Assembly: GCF_008974325.1 (NCBI RefSeq)
Contig: NZ_BKCG01000001.1
Span: forward strand, 620,001-684,000
From: Patiriisocius marinus
GTDB lineage: Bacteria > Bacteroidota > Bacteroidia > Flavobacteriales > Flavobacteriaceae
Reading direction: 5' to 3'
DNA length: 64,000 bases
The translations under genes were made by a program, and so were the position numbers. Below, piece after piece: positions 15,643-23,974 of the stretch. The stretch's first letter is position 1. Each line of letters starts with the position of its first letter. Below the pieces are notes generated by a model. The model searched no databases. It was not told the origin of the DNA and saw nothing but the letters and a program-made list of their open reading frames with translations.

Positions 15643-16068
15643 TTACTTTTTGTTAAGTAGGTAACGGTAATCCTCAATATCAAGTCCACCTTGATAAATC
15701 TCTATTGAGCGCTTAATTAATTCTGCAGCAAGCTTATCAGTATACCCTAAACCTGTAGCGTATTTTTCAATTAAATGACGCTCTTGCTCATCAATTTCAT
15801 GATCTGCAAAAATCATCTCAAATAAATCATGCATACGCTCTAAACGGCGATCTGCATCGTTGGGTGGGTTGATTGGGTATTTGTTAGGATTTTTCAATAC
15901 CTCTTCATACTCAGACTCATCAATATCAAGTTTTCTAGCAAAACGACGAAGTAATTTTTCCTCTTCAGCATTAAGTGCCCCATCAACTGAAGCAATATTT
16001 GCAATCGATGCAAAATGGCCTAAGTTACGTTTGTGTTCTCCACTCTCAAATAAATCTGTAAATGACAT
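15643..16068 (-). CDS. TerB-like domain protein
   Basis: From the ATG at 16066-16068 the protein has 141 residues; an in-frame upstream ATG at 16104 would add 12 residues unlike the family. It is an all-helical TerB/DjlA-N-like domain: ASIANIASVDGALNAEEEKLL and MIFADHEIDEQERHLIEKYA are the two EF-hand-like helix pairs with D-G-x-[IL]-x-x-x-E that define the fold. TerB domains are named for tellurite resistance but occur widely as metal-responsive or membrane-associated adaptors; no other ter gene is near, so no tellurite role is implied. It converges on the hybrid kinase gene with 6 bases between the stops. Confidence 0.8.
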   Translation of the reverse strand: MSFTDLFESGEHKRNLGHFASIANIASVDGALNAEEEKLLRRFARKLDIDESEYEEVLKNPNKYPINPPNDADRRLERMHDLFEMIFADHEIDEQERHLIEKYATGLGYTDKLAAELIKRSIEIYQGGLDIEDYRYLLNKK

Positions 16069-16331
16069 AGTATAAATTTTATCCTGCAAATATAAAACAA
16101 GCACAAAATATTTCAGCGCAAAGAGAAAGAATCTTTTATCATTATTTATACAAAAATAATTCTGCTTAAAACAACCTAATTAATTACTACTTCGGAAATA
16201 TTAAAACCATTAAACTTTTCTTAATTACTAAATAACTAAGGGGTTTATTAGGTAATTTTAAAGAACATTTCAGAAAAACACCGCGAAATTATAGGTCTTT
16301 TTTAATTAAATAATACGATACGAAATAGTTT

Positions 16332-17360
16332 ATGCAAGAAACACCACTACTTATATTTAATGACAACGGTATCTACTGCAGTCAAGCAGAAGTTTATATT
16401 GATGCTTGGAAACCAGTGGATAAATGTATCATTACTCATGGTCACGCAGATCATAGTCGATGGGGACATAAAAACTATATCACACACACCAAAAATGTAC
16501 CTATAATAAAACATCGATTAGGTGAAATTAATGTAACTGGAAAAGACTGGGGAGAAACTTTCACAATAAATAGTGTAACATTTAGCTTGCATCCAGCAGG
16601 ACACATTGTGGCATCTAGCCAAGTAAGAGTTGAATACAAAGGTGAAGTTTGGGTATTTACAGGAGACTTTAAAACCGAAAACGACGGCATAGCAGAGCCA
16701 TTTGAACTCGTTAAATGCAATACCTTTATAACGGAATGCACTTTTGGGTTACCCGCCTTTAAATGGACGCCACAAGCTGAAGTCTTTACAGACATCAATA
16801 ACTGGTGGGCAACTAATAAAACCGAAAACAAAACTTCTATAATTTTTGGGTATAGTTTAGGTAAAGCACAACGAATCTTAAAACATCTGGACACAAGTAT
16901 TGGTAAAATTTATACGCACGGTGCTATTGAAAATATGACTAACGTCCTGCGGGAAAATTATAATTTTCACGAAACAACCAGAATTACTCGAGATACTACA
17001 AAAAAAGAACTTTTAGGCAATATCGTTATTGCGCCACCTAGCGCACATGGCGGTACTTGGATTAGAAAAATGGTACCTTACGTTACAGCTAATGCTAGTG
17101 GATGGATGACTTTTAGAGGCGCAAGAAGACGTCGCGCAATAGACAAAGGATTTGTACTGAGTGATCACGCAGATTGGGACGGATTACTAAAAACAGTAAA
17201 AGAAACTGGTGCCGAAAAAGTTATTGCTACTCACGGTTATACCGAAATTTTCTCAAAATATTTAAGAGAGGAAATGGGACTTGATGCTAGAACCGAAAAA
17301 ACACAATACGAGGAAGAAAGCGGAGAATCAGCTAAAAAAGAAGGAGAGGTAGCCGAATGA
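16332..17360 (+). CDS. Ligase-associated DNA exonuclease (metallo-beta-lactamase fold)
   Basis: A 342-residue MBL-fold nuclease. THGHADHSRWG is the HxHxDH metal motif, further ligands are in HPAGHI and FTGDFK, and VLSDHADWDGLL is the beta-CASP-type C-terminal histidine motif. It is the first gene of the four-gene ligase-associated DNA damage response cluster (exonuclease, ATP-dependent ligase, Lhr-like helicase, PdeM phosphoesterase), known from Proteobacteria and Bacteroidota. Its stop TGA overlaps the ATG of the ligase gene in the sequence ATGA. The 263 bases before it contain no gene; a TTATTAGGTAATTTTA stretch near 16246 may include a -7-like element. Confidence 0.88.
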   Translation: MQETPLLIFNDNGIYCSQAEVYIDAWKPVDKCIITHGHADHSRWGHKNYITHTKNVPIIKHRLGEINVTGKDWGETFTINSVTFSLHPAGHIVASSQVRVEYKGEVWVFTGDFKTENDGIAEPFELVKCNTFITECTFGLPAFKWTPQAEVFTDINNWWATNKTENKTSIIFGYSLGKAQRILKHLDTSIGKIYTHGAIENMTNVLRENYNFHETTRITRDTTKKELLGNIVIAPPSAHGGTWIRKMVPYVTANASGWMTFRGARRRRAIDKGFVLSDHADWDGLLKTVKETGAEKVIATHGYTEIFSKYLREEMGLDARTEKTQYEEESGESAKKEGEVAE

Positions 17361-18973
17361 AAGCATTTGCAACACTCATAAAAAAACTAGATAGCACTAA
17401 TAAAACAAATGAAAAAGTAGCTGCACTCACCGCTTATTTTAATCAAGCAAATGAAGACGATAAGCTATGGACAATAGCCATACTCTCACACCGCCGCCCA
17501 AAACGTCCAGTAAACACAACCCTTCTAAGGCATTGGGCTACCGAAATTAGCAACGTACCCTTATGGCTTTTTGAAGAAAGTTACCATATTGTTGGAGATT
17601 TAGCCGAAACCATAGCACTCATATTACCCACTAAAAATTCACTTTCAGAAACTTCCTGTGAGACATCTGTAGATAAGTCACTCACAGAATATATTGAAGA
17701 GATCATAAAGCTTAAAACGCTTGAAGAAAAGCAAAAAAAAGAATACTTACAAAGTACCTGGCTCAACCTTAACTATTTTGAGCGTTTTGTGTTTAATAAA
17801 ATTATTACCGGAGGATTTAGAATAGGTGTAAGTCAAAAATTAATGACCCGAGCTTTATCTAGAGCCACTGAAATTGATGAGGATATATTAGCGTATAAGT
17901 TAATGGGAAATTGGACACCTGAAACAACAACATATCAAAAACTAATTCTTGAAACTAATGAAGAGGATTACCTGAGTAAACCATACCCATTTTATTTAGC
18001 TTATGCAGTAGAAAATAATTTTCAAGAAGATTTAGGCAACATTAACGAATGGAGTTTTGAGCATAAATGGGATGGAATTAGAAGTCAAGTCATTATTAGA
18101 AATGATGAAGTTTTTGTTTGGTCTCGAGGAGAAGAACTCGTAACAGACAAATATCCCGAATTTCAGAAATTCCTTACTAATATACCCAATGGAACAGTAC
18201 TTGACGGAGAGATTTTACCTTTCGGAAATAACCAAATCGGAAATTTTAATGACCTTCAAACTAGAATTGGTAGAAAGAATATTTCAAAAGCATTATTGGA
18301 AAAAACACCAGTGATATTAAATGCTTATGATCTTCTTGAATGGGAAGGAGAGGATATTCGTCAAAAACCTTTTTCAGAAAGAAGAAAAATTCTCGATACA
18401 TTAATTGGAAATATAAACAGTGAAGAAATTGGCCTCTATCTTAGCGAGACAATGCGTTTTAACAACTGGGACGATGCCGCTAATGAACGCGAACTATCTA
18501 GAGAAAAACGAAGTGAAGGGTTAATGCTAAAACGTAAAGACTCCCCTTATTTAGTGGGAAGAAAAAAAGGCGATTGGTGGAAATGGAAAACAGACCCGTT
18601 TACTATTGATGCTGTTTTAACCTATGCTATGCGTGGTCATGGTAGACGTGCAAACTTATATACTGATTACACTTTCGGCCTATGGAATGAAGGCAAATTA
18701 GTCACATTTGCAAAAGCATATTCAGGATTAACAGATGCCGAATTTAGACAAGTTGATGCTTGGATAAAGAGAAACACTTTAGAGCGTTTTGGCCCAGTTA
18801 GAAGTGTTACACCACATCATGTGTTTGAAATTGCTTTTGAAGGAATTGCAGAAAGCAGCAGACATAAAAGCGGAATTGCTACAAGGTTTCCAAGAATTTT
18901 AAGGTGGCGAAAAGATAAACCAATGGAAGAAGCGAACACCTTAGACGATTTAAAAGCACTCATCCCCAAATGA
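17357..18973 (+). CDS. ATP-dependent DNA ligase
   Basis: A 538-residue ligase with an N-terminal helical DNA-binding domain (about 1-205), then the adenylation domain with motif I FEHKWDGIRSQ, in which K237 is the lysine that carries AMP, then EGLMLKRKDSPY and WWKWK (motifs IV and V) and the OB domain. It is the LigC/LigB-like enzyme of the ligase-associated repair cluster, distinct from the NAD-dependent replicative LigA. It joins nicked DNA after processing by its neighbours. It overlaps both neighbouring genes by 4 bases (ATGA), so the operon is translationally coupled. Confidence 0.93.
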   Translation: MKAFATLIKKLDSTNKTNEKVAALTAYFNQANEDDKLWTIAILSHRRPKRPVNTTLLRHWATEISNVPLWLFEESYHIVGDLAETIALILPTKNSLSETSCETSVDKSLTEYIEEIIKLKTLEEKQKKEYLQSTWLNLNYFERFVFNKIITGGFRIGVSQKLMTRALSRATEIDEDILAYKLMGNWTPETTTYQKLILETNEEDYLSKPYPFYLAYAVENNFQEDLGNINEWSFEHKWDGIRSQVIIRNDEVFVWSRGEELVTDKYPEFQKFLTNIPNGTVLDGEILPFGNNQIGNFNDLQTRIGRKNISKALLEKTPVILNAYDLLEWEGEDIRQKPFSERRKILDTLIGNINSEEIGLYLSETMRFNNWDDAANERELSREKRSEGLMLKRKDSPYLVGRKKGDWWKWKTDPFTIDAVLTYAMRGHGRRANLYTDYTFGLWNEGKLVTFAKAYSGLTDAEFRQVDAWIKRNTLERFGPVRSVTPHHVFEIAFEGIAESSRHKSGIATRFPRILRWRKDKPMEEANTLDDLKALIPK

Positions 18974-21429
18974 AACAAACCGAACTCATAAAAATAGCTT
19001 CAAATTGGTTTCAAGAAAAAAACTGGAAACCATTCCCATTTCAGAAAAAAACTTGGAAAGCTTTTTTAGATGGTAAGCACGGATTGTTAAACGCACCAAC
19101 TGGGAGCGGGAAAACTTATGCTCTTTGGGTTCCTATTGTATTGCAATACATAAAAGACAACCCTAATTATAAAGAGAAACACACTAAAGGAATAAAAGCC
19201 ATTTGGATTACTCCATTAAGAGCCTTATCGGTCGAAATACAACAATCTGCCCAACGTTTTGCTGATGAATTAGGCACTGGTTTAACTGTAGGAATTAGAA
19301 CAGGAGACACCCCTCAAAGTGTACGAGCGAAGCAAAAAAGAAGTATGCCAGATTTGCTAATTACTACGCCAGAAAGTTTAATGCTTTTACTTGCGAGCAA
19401 AGGGTATGAGAAAATGTTTAAAACACTTACTGCAGTTGTTGTAGATGAATGGCACGAGCTACTTGGGAGCAAGCGTGGTGTACAAATGGAGCTTGCACTT
19501 TCAAGATTAAAAACGGTATCACCTCAACTCCGAATTTGGGGTATTTCTGCAACGATAGGTAACTTAGAACAGGCGCAAGATGTTCTTTTAGGAATGAACC
19601 AATCTATAAAAGAGCATTCGGTTTTAATAAAGGCAAATCTTAATAAGAAAATAGTAGTCAAATCTATCATCCCTAAAAAGATGGAAACCTTTCCTTGGAG
19701 AGGACATATTGGACTACATGTGCTCGACCAAGTTATTCCAATTATTAAGGCTAGTAAAACAACATTGATTTTTACAAATACTCGAAGTCAGTGCGAAATT
19801 TGGTTTCAGAAAATACTTGAAAAATATCCTGAGTTTGCTGGCGAAATTGCAATGCACCATGGAAGTATCAATAAAGAAACACGCCTTTGGGTAGAACAGG
19901 CAATTAGAAATGAAAGTCTGAAAGCAGTAGTCGCAACTTCAAGTCTAGATTTAGGAGTCGATTTTGCACCAGTTGAAACTATTATCCAAATAGGAGGGCC
20001 AAAAGGAATCGCTAAATTTCTTCAACGTGCAGGACGAAGTAATCACCGTCCAGGTGAAGCTTCTGTTATACATTTTCTACCTACTCATGCGATGGAATTA
20101 ATAGAGGCATCAGCCCTAAAAAGAGCTGTGAAAGAAGATGTAATGGAAGACCGCATTCCATATTTAATGAGTTATGACGTGCTCATTCAATACCTTGTTA
20201 CACTTGCGGTGAGTGATGGTTTTATTCCTTCAGAAATATTCCCTGAAATTAAAAACACTTTCTGTTTTCAGGGCATCACTGACGAAGAATGGCTATGGTG
20301 TCTCAATTTCATTACAATGGGAAGTCAAAGTTTACAAGCTTATGATGAGTACAAACGGGTAATTATTGATGAAAATGGAATCTATAAAGTTGAAAGTAGA
20401 CAAACCGCAATGATGCATCGGCTTTCAATTGGGACTATTGTAAGTGACGCGATGGTACAAGTAAAATATGTGAGCGGTGGTTTTATAGGAACCATTGAAG
20501 AGTTTTTTATAGGAAAAATGAAACCTGGAGATGTGTTTGTTTTTGCAGGTAGAACATTAGAATTAGTACGTGTTAGAAATATGATTGCACAAGTTAGACG
20601 AAGTACAAAAAGAACTAGGAATATCGTTAGTTTTATGGGTGGTCGAATGGCGCTCTCATCTCAAATGTCTGAAATATTAAGACGCGAATTACAAAGTGAG
20701 GCGGATCATAAACGAAACACGCCAGAACTAAAAGCACTTAGCGGAATTTTTGACCGTCAGGAATTAGAAAGTATTGTCCCTGGAGAAAATGAATTTTTGA
20801 TTGAAACATTTAAAACTCGTGAAGGGTATCATACTGTTTTTTATCCATTTGAAGGAAGATTTGTACATATGGCGATGAGTGGACTACTTGCATATAGAAT
20901 TAGTTTACTACTGCCTATCACTTTTTCACTTGCGTACAATGATTATGGGTTTGAACTATTGAGCGATCAACCATTAGATGTACAGGAAGTGCTTGACAAC
21001 AACCTATTTAGCACTGACTATTTATTTGACGACCTTCAAAAAAGCTTAAACAGTACTGAGCTTGCTCGAAGAAAATTTAGAGATATTGCTGTAATTAGCG
21101 GTATGGTATTTACGGGCTATCCTAGTAAACAAATTAAAACAAAACATCTACAGAGTAACTCTCAACTATTATTTGATGTTTTTAGAGATTACGAAAATAA
21201 TAACCTTCTTTACATACAAGCTTTTAGAGAAACTTTTGAACACGAAATGGAAGAAGGTCGTTTACGCACTGCTTTAGAAAGAATCGCTACACAAAATATT
21301 ATTTGGAAACAATGTGACAAAGCCACGCCGTTTAGCTTTCCAATTATTACAGATAGATTGAGAGAAAAACTATCTTCAGAAAAGTTAAAAGACCGAATTA
21401 AAAAAATGACATTGCTATTAACTAAATAG
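18970..21429 (+). CDS. Lhr-like DEXH-box DNA helicase of the ligase cluster
   Basis: An 819-residue superfamily 2 helicase, the length of the Lhr core without the long C-terminal extension. Walker A is APTGSGKT (42-49), the Walker B box is D159-E-W-H162, SATIGN is motif III, and LDLGVDFAPVETIIQIGGP plus FLQRAGRSNHRPG are motifs V and VI, followed by the winged-helix and Lhr-specific domains. Lhr translocates 3' to 5' along single-stranded DNA and unwinds RNA:DNA hybrids in characterised members. The start overlaps the ligase stop by 4 bases; 19 bases separate it from the PdeM gene. Confidence 0.92.
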   Translation: MKQTELIKIASNWFQEKNWKPFPFQKKTWKAFLDGKHGLLNAPTGSGKTYALWVPIVLQYIKDNPNYKEKHTKGIKAIWITPLRALSVEIQQSAQRFADELGTGLTVGIRTGDTPQSVRAKQKRSMPDLLITTPESLMLLLASKGYEKMFKTLTAVVVDEWHELLGSKRGVQMELALSRLKTVSPQLRIWGISATIGNLEQAQDVLLGMNQSIKEHSVLIKANLNKKIVVKSIIPKKMETFPWRGHIGLHVLDQVIPIIKASKTTLIFTNTRSQCEIWFQKILEKYPEFAGEIAMHHGSINKETRLWVEQAIRNESLKAVVATSSLDLGVDFAPVETIIQIGGPKGIAKFLQRAGRSNHRPGEASVIHFLPTHAMELIEASALKRAVKEDVMEDRIPYLMSYDVLIQYLVTLAVSDGFIPSEIFPEIKNTFCFQGITDEEWLWCLNFITMGSQSLQAYDEYKRVIIDENGIYKVESRQTAMMHRLSIGTIVSDAMVQVKYVSGGFIGTIEEFFIGKMKPGDVFVFAGRTLELVRVRNMIAQVRRSTKRTRNIVSFMGGRMALSSQMSEILRRELQSEADHKRNTPELKALSGIFDRQELESIVPGENEFLIETFKTREGYHTVFYPFEGRFVHMAMSGLLAYRISLLLPITFSLAYNDYGFELLSDQPLDVQEVLDNNLFSTDYLFDDLQKSLNSTELARRKFRDIAVISGMVFTGYPSKQIKTKHLQSNSQLLFDVFRDYENNNLLYIQAFRETFEHEMEEGRLRTALERIATQNIIWKQCDKATPFSFPIITDRLREKLSSEKLKDRIKKMTLLLTK

Positions 21430-21448
21430 CTCATGTATCTTTGATGTC

Positions 21449-22084
21449 TTGACACATTTAATACAAATAAGAAAACAAGATTTTATCCTACACGCTTCTG
21501 GAGCAATTTTCTGGAAGAATCAGTCTATGCTTTTAATAGCAGATGTACATTTAGGAAAAGTCACACACTTTAGAAAACACGGCGCTGCAATACCTTTAAT
21601 TGCGGCATATGAAAATCTCGAAAAACTCACTGAAGTTGTAAATTATTTTCAACCAAAAACAGTTTGCTTTTTAGGCGATTTGTTTCATAGTGTCCTTAAC
21701 AGTGAATGGGAGGATTTCACAAAATGGGTAGAATATATTAAGTCTAATGTGATATTAATTAGCGGTAACCACGATATTATACCACAGTATTTATTTGAAG
21801 ATATCGATGTGAAAGTATTAGAAGAACTTAAAATCAATAATTTCTATTTTACACATCACCCAACGGAACACGACACATTATTTAACTTTTGCGGTCATAT
21901 TCATCCAGGAGTAAAAATGCGTGGAATTGGAAGACAAGTGATGCGACTTGCTTGTTTCTTCAAAACTAAAAATCAAATGATCTTTCCTGCCTTCGGAAAT
22001 TTTACAGGAAAATACATTTTAGAACCAACAAAAGAAGATGAAGTTTTTGTTCTTGTAGATGACGAAGTGATTGCTGTTAGTTAG
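21449..22084 (+). CDS. pdeM: Ligase-associated DNA damage response endonuclease PdeM
   Basis: A 211-residue calcineurin-like metallophosphoesterase with all metal motifs: ADVHLGK (D32, H34), GDLFH (76-80), SGNHD (105-109), THHP and CGHIHPG. It is the Mn2+-dependent nuclease/phosphoesterase of the ligase-associated cluster. The start is TTG at 21449-21451: an ATG at 21444 is in another frame and meets TGA at once, and the reading from TTG begins at the right point relative to the conserved ILHASGAIFW segment. Last gene of the operon, converging on the secreted-protein block, with a cruciform-like repeat in between. Confidence 0.88.
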   Translation: MTHLIQIRKQDFILHASGAIFWKNQSMLLIADVHLGKVTHFRKHGAAIPLIAAYENLEKLTEVVNYFQPKTVCFLGDLFHSVLNSEWEDFTKWVEYIKSNVILISGNHDIIPQYLFEDIDVKVLEELKINNFYFTHHPTEHDTLFNFCGHIHPGVKMRGIGRQVMRLACFFKTKNQMIFPAFGNFTGKYILEPTKEDEVFVLVDDEVIAVS

Positions 22085-22138
22085 TAAAATAGAACTCTTT
22101 TCGATACTTAATATTTCGGCTAAATTATTATCATCAAT

Positions 22139-22189
22139 AAAGGGAGTGCGAAATTAATAGTTCCCCAACTATTAAAGATCACCCCCTTT
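22139..22189. terminator. Nested inverted repeats between convergent genes
   Basis: Outer stem AAAGGGAGTG (22139-22148) with CACCCCCTTT (22180-22189), one mismatch; inner perfect 9-base stem TTAATAGTT with AACTATTAA (22154-22175) around a CCCC loop. The element sits between the convergent pdeM and T9SS propeller genes, so it probably ends transcription from both sides. Confidence 0.55.
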
Positions 22190-22206
22190 CAACCTAATTT
22201 AACTAA

Positions 22207-23919
22207 CTACTTTCTAACTAACTTTTTTAGAACCACATTCCCGTTTACTAACATAATTTTTAGATAGTAAATACCTTCTTTTAATGTTTCGAGATTTAAA
22301 CTAAACTCATTTTGAATTATGGAATTTGAATTGCTTTCAGATACAGTTCTTCCATCATGATTTGATAAGTTCCATGAGTGAACATTTCGGTTGCTTTTTA
22401 TTTTTATTAGACCGTTTGTTGGGTTGGGAAAAGCGACAATTTGTTCCTTTTCGTTAAGTATTGATAATTCATTTTTAGAGGGAGTTGCCTTATTTGGATG
22501 AAACCTCCCTGCAGAACAATCTTCTATAAAAGCCCTAAAACTAGATCCAGCTTCAGCATGGAAGTCAGGACTTAAAGTTATCTTTAAACCAGCATTATAT
22601 GCAGCTACAGCATTATTATGAATAGAATTTGTAGCTATAATAGTGCTTGATGCTTGTTGACTATCTGTTTGTCCTTGTTGTACGTCTTGACTAATAGGAA
22701 CATTTTCTTGACACCCTAGCGCTTGCGTTTGAAATGGAATTAACTGTGGTAAAAGCTTAGTGTTTTTATTGTGTCCAAGATTAATTTGGCTTTCAACAAA
22801 ACCCGCTGCTGCCCCAAAATTATTTGGGTTATTTATTACATTTAAGGTTGTACTATTTAAAGAATTTGGTAAATAGATTTTGCCATCAATTGCTAATCGC
22901 AATGTATAATGCTTATATCCTAAGCCATCAGAACCTGAAAGATTCGTTACAAAGGGAGCATTTAAAATGTTATTTAAATCAAATTGAAACAACTTATCTG
23001 AGGTAGTACTTATTGCATTTGAGTTTGCGTATAAATAGTCTCCATTAGGAGAAAATGCTACTGAAAAACCATACCCAAAAAAGAAGCCACTATAATCAGA
23101 GTCTTTAATTGCATTTGTATAACTAATAGCTCCAGTAGTGGTATTAAAGTCATACAAATGAATTTCAGAATGATAACCACTTCCTGGATATGAATAGTTG
23201 GTAAAATAGGCAATTTTACTCATGTCTTGAGAAATACTCATTCCTGAACCTCCAGTATCTACTAATTCTAAATACTGTTGTTCACTATAATGCCCTTCAG
23301 CTTCACTAATAATTGGGTCTGATATTCCACTTGAATCTATTTTTAATGCAAAAAATTTGTCAAATGGATTAATTAGTAACCAATAGGACTCTTCATCTGC
23401 ATGTTTTGCTACTGTCATATGATCTCTATAAGCCCTAGTTCTAACAATATTATCAAAATCAGGGTCATTAAAATCGTTTACAGACTCAAAAAGATTTAAT
23501 TGTTGGTTTAGAATCTCGACCGTATTAGTTGTAACATTAACAATTGAATATTGATAATCTATAACTAGATATGCATTCAATTTACTAGTAAAAAGATAAT
23601 ATTTGTCTGTGTTATCTGGAAAAGGGACGATAACAATTGTTTTACCGCCACCAGTTAAAGTATTGTCACCATTAGTAAAATAGGAATTCTCATTCCATAC
23701 GGAAACTCCATCACTATAAAACAATAAATTCCCACTGGCATCACTTGCTACGGCAGAGTGATGAAAATCTAGGTTTGTTTGTCCATTATTTAGAACTGAT
23801 GTTGCACCATTAAAGTTTAATCCTGCACCGTTCCCAAAGTACCAATTTGAGTTTTCTAGTTGGGCAAATATTGTAGTAGAAAAGAAACATAGGAGTATTG
23901 TAACTATTTTATTTTTCAT
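22207..23919 (-). CDS. T9SS-secreted protein with propeller-like region and 3-coathanger module
   Basis: From the ATG at 23917-23919 the protein has 570 residues and starts with a Sec signal peptide (MKNKIVTILLCFFSTTIFAQ); a longer in-frame start at 23982 would bury it and is not used. The main part (NWYFGNGAGLNFNG..., FSPNGDYLYANS...) resembles the propeller-like domains of many Bacteroidota surface proteins. It is followed by a module with ATNSIHNNAVAAYNAG and LSPDFHAEAGSSFRAFIEDC, the 3-coathanger stack pattern, and by a type A T9SS sorting domain (VAFPNPTNGLIKIKSN ... LVRK). Predicted to be exported to the cell surface or medium; ligand unknown. Downstream of the large protease gene on the same strand. 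Confidence 0.8.
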   Translation of the reverse strand: MKNKIVTILLCFFSTTIFAQLENSNWYFGNGAGLNFNGATSVLNNGQTNLDFHHSAVASDASGNLLFYSDGVSVWNENSYFTNGDNTLTGGGKTIVIVPFPDNTDKYYLFTSKLNAYLVIDYQYSIVNVTTNTVEILNQQLNLFESVNDFNDPDFDNIVRTRAYRDHMTVAKHADEESYWLLINPFDKFFALKIDSSGISDPIISEAEGHYSEQQYLELVDTGGSGMSISQDMSKIAYFTNYSYPGSGYHSEIHLYDFNTTTGAISYTNAIKDSDYSGFFFGYGFSVAFSPNGDYLYANSNAISTTSDKLFQFDLNNILNAPFVTNLSGSDGLGYKHYTLRLAIDGKIYLPNSLNSTTLNVINNPNNFGAAAGFVESQINLGHNKNTKLLPQLIPFQTQALGCQENVPISQDVQQGQTDSQQASSTIIATNSIHNNAVAAYNAGLKITLSPDFHAEAGSSFRAFIEDCSAGRFHPNKATPSKNELSILNEKEQIVAFPNPTNGLIKIKSNRNVHSWNLSNHDGRTVSESNSNSIIQNEFSLNLETLKEGIYYLKIMLVNGNVVLKKLVRK

Positions 23920-23935
23920 GAAAGTACGTTTTATT

Positions 23936-23964
23936 AAAGGCACCTTGATTACCAAAGTGCCTTT
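23936..23964 (-). terminator. Hairpin between the protease and propeller genes
   Basis: Perfect 8-base stem AAAGGCAC (23936-23943) and GTGCCTTT (23957-23964), 13-base loop, starting 10 bases after the protease stop codon. The T-run on the minus strand is short (TTT then AATAAAA), so it may only attenuate transcription into the next gene. Confidence 0.5.
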
Positions 23965-23974
23965 GTCTGAATGA

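Noticed and set aside
15643-16068. Tellurite-resistance function from the TerB-like domain.
   Set aside because: No terC, terD or terE genes are present; TerB domains are widespread adaptors.
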